Below the pieces are notes generated by a model. That model had not been told where the DNA came from. It worked only from the letters and a program-made list of their open reading frames with translations, and did no database searches. Made by a program: the position numbers and the translations under genes. DNA of 5,926 bases from Oligoflexia bacterium (GTDB lineage: Bacteria; Bdellovibrionota; UBA1018; CAIMNF01), in the NCBI GenBank assembly GCA_903858975.1, contig CAIOKW010000182.1:1-5926 (forward strand), written 5' to 3'. Below, piece after piece: positions 5,342 through 5,926 of the stretch. Within the stretch, counting starts at the first letter, position 1, and each line of letters opens with the position of its first letter.

Positions 5342-5926
5342 ATGTTGAGTTCCATTCGTAATGGTCTTTTTTTCGGCATCGGGATCGCGTTTTTAACTAT
5401 CGCCGCAATATCCATTCCGACCAAGGGGATAAATGTCCAACGGATTGAGACACTCATCCAATCTATTGAGTCAAGTAGTGACCGCAAGCAAGTTCAACTG
5501 CAAGCCATTGAAAGAGAGATCCGCGATAGCCTGCAAGAATTTGAAGACATTAAAGAACAACTCTTGATGCAGCAAAGGTCATTGGCATTGGAGACCATGC
5601 TCGAATCGAGTGGCGAGCGTCATGCACGCCTGAACTTTGATGAACAATTACGTGCGCTCAATGAAAAGATACCCCCTGCTGAAATAGAACTCAAAGAACA
5701 AGAACAAAAAACCTTTCTTTATACGGCCGCACCAGACGACAGCGATGTCATGATGGACCTAAAAAATGAACTCAATAAAAGGCAGACCAATCTTGCGGAA
5801 TTAAAAAGCCAATACTTGGATTTAATTCATTCCCAAAAAATAATCGCTGAATCGCTGACCGGTGCGAGAAACACTTTTATGAGGAATTGGTGGGAACTTG
5901 AGAATTATCTCGAAAGCAACTATAGC
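5342..5926 (+). CDS. Membrane-anchored or exported coiled-coil protein (partial, 3' end outside the window)
   Basis: An open frame runs without a stop from ATG 5342 to the window edge (195 codons). The start M-L-S-S-I-R-N-G is followed by a hydrophobic segment at about 8-25 (G-L-F-F-G-I-G-I-A-F-L-T-I-A-A-I-S-I), either an uncleaved N-terminal anchor or a signal peptide. The rest is rich in Glu, Gln, Lys, Leu and Ile with heptad-like spacing at about 30-125 and 135-175, pointing to two coiled-coil stretches with a P-P break at 111-112 and a short linker around 126-136. W183-W184 lies near the edge. No cysteines and no catalytic motif are visible. AAGAG just before the ATG is too close (2 bases) for a usual ribosome site; the adjacent in-frame TTG at 5345 would have better spacing. 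The gene follows the second HExxH peptidase by 47 bases. Function not recognised. Confidence 0.7.
   Translation, partial: MLSSIRNGLFFGIGIAFLTIAAISIPTKGINVQRIETLIQSIESSSDRKQVQLQAIEREIRDSLQEFEDIKEQLLMQQRSLALETMLESSGERHARLNFDEQLRALNEKIPPAEIELKEQEQKTFLYTAAPDDSDVMMDLKNELNKRQTNLAELKSQYLDLIHSQKIIAESLTGARNTFMRNWWELENYLESNYS

Overview
The window (about 45-47% GC by eye) looks like an accessory or secretome region of a Gram-negative, predatory-type bacterium, most likely in Bdellovibrionota (Bdellovibrio-like). That placement is an inference. Nearly every gene begins with a Sec-type signal peptide. Three encode different secreted zinc peptidases. One of them carries a C-H-E-x-G-H-H-x-G-G core with a downstream W-A-S-x-E-G-x-A-D-Y block, a combination I associate from memory with Bdellovibrio secreted proteins. 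No ribosomal, tRNA, phage, IS or CRISPR signal is visible.

Layout. A possible tail of an upstream gene overlaps the start of a large cysteine-rich exported putative metallopeptidase (92-2218, +). This converges with, and overlaps by 24 bp at the stop codons, a matrixin-like metzincin (2195-2983, -). The metzincin is the second gene of a minus-strand pair. The first is a predicted outer-membrane beta-barrel protein (2985-3566, -), and only one base separates its stop from the metzincin start. A 207-bp divergent intergenic region holds a perfect 11-bp inverted repeat and a consensus -10 box for the next plus-strand gene. That gene encodes a small exported protein of unknown function (3774-4337, +) and ends in a strong stem-loop. 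It is followed by a second HExxH exported peptidase (4416-5294, +). The window ends inside a membrane-anchored coiled-coil protein (5342 to the edge, +).

How the genes may relate. Three unrelated zincin types (gluzincin-like, metzincin, and the CHEIGHH family) are exported from about 5.2 kb of DNA, and one is translationally coupled to a barrel protein. The simplest reading is a cluster of envelope or extracellular proteolysis functions. They are not one operon: directions alternate and a stem-loop separates the third peptidase from its upstream neighbour. Nothing in the sequence proves that they act together, and I do not see a clearly new defence, mobile or regulatory system. The best leads are the coupled barrel-metzincin pair, the CxxCH motif at the mature N-terminus of the large peptidase, and the inverted repeat beside the divergent promoter.
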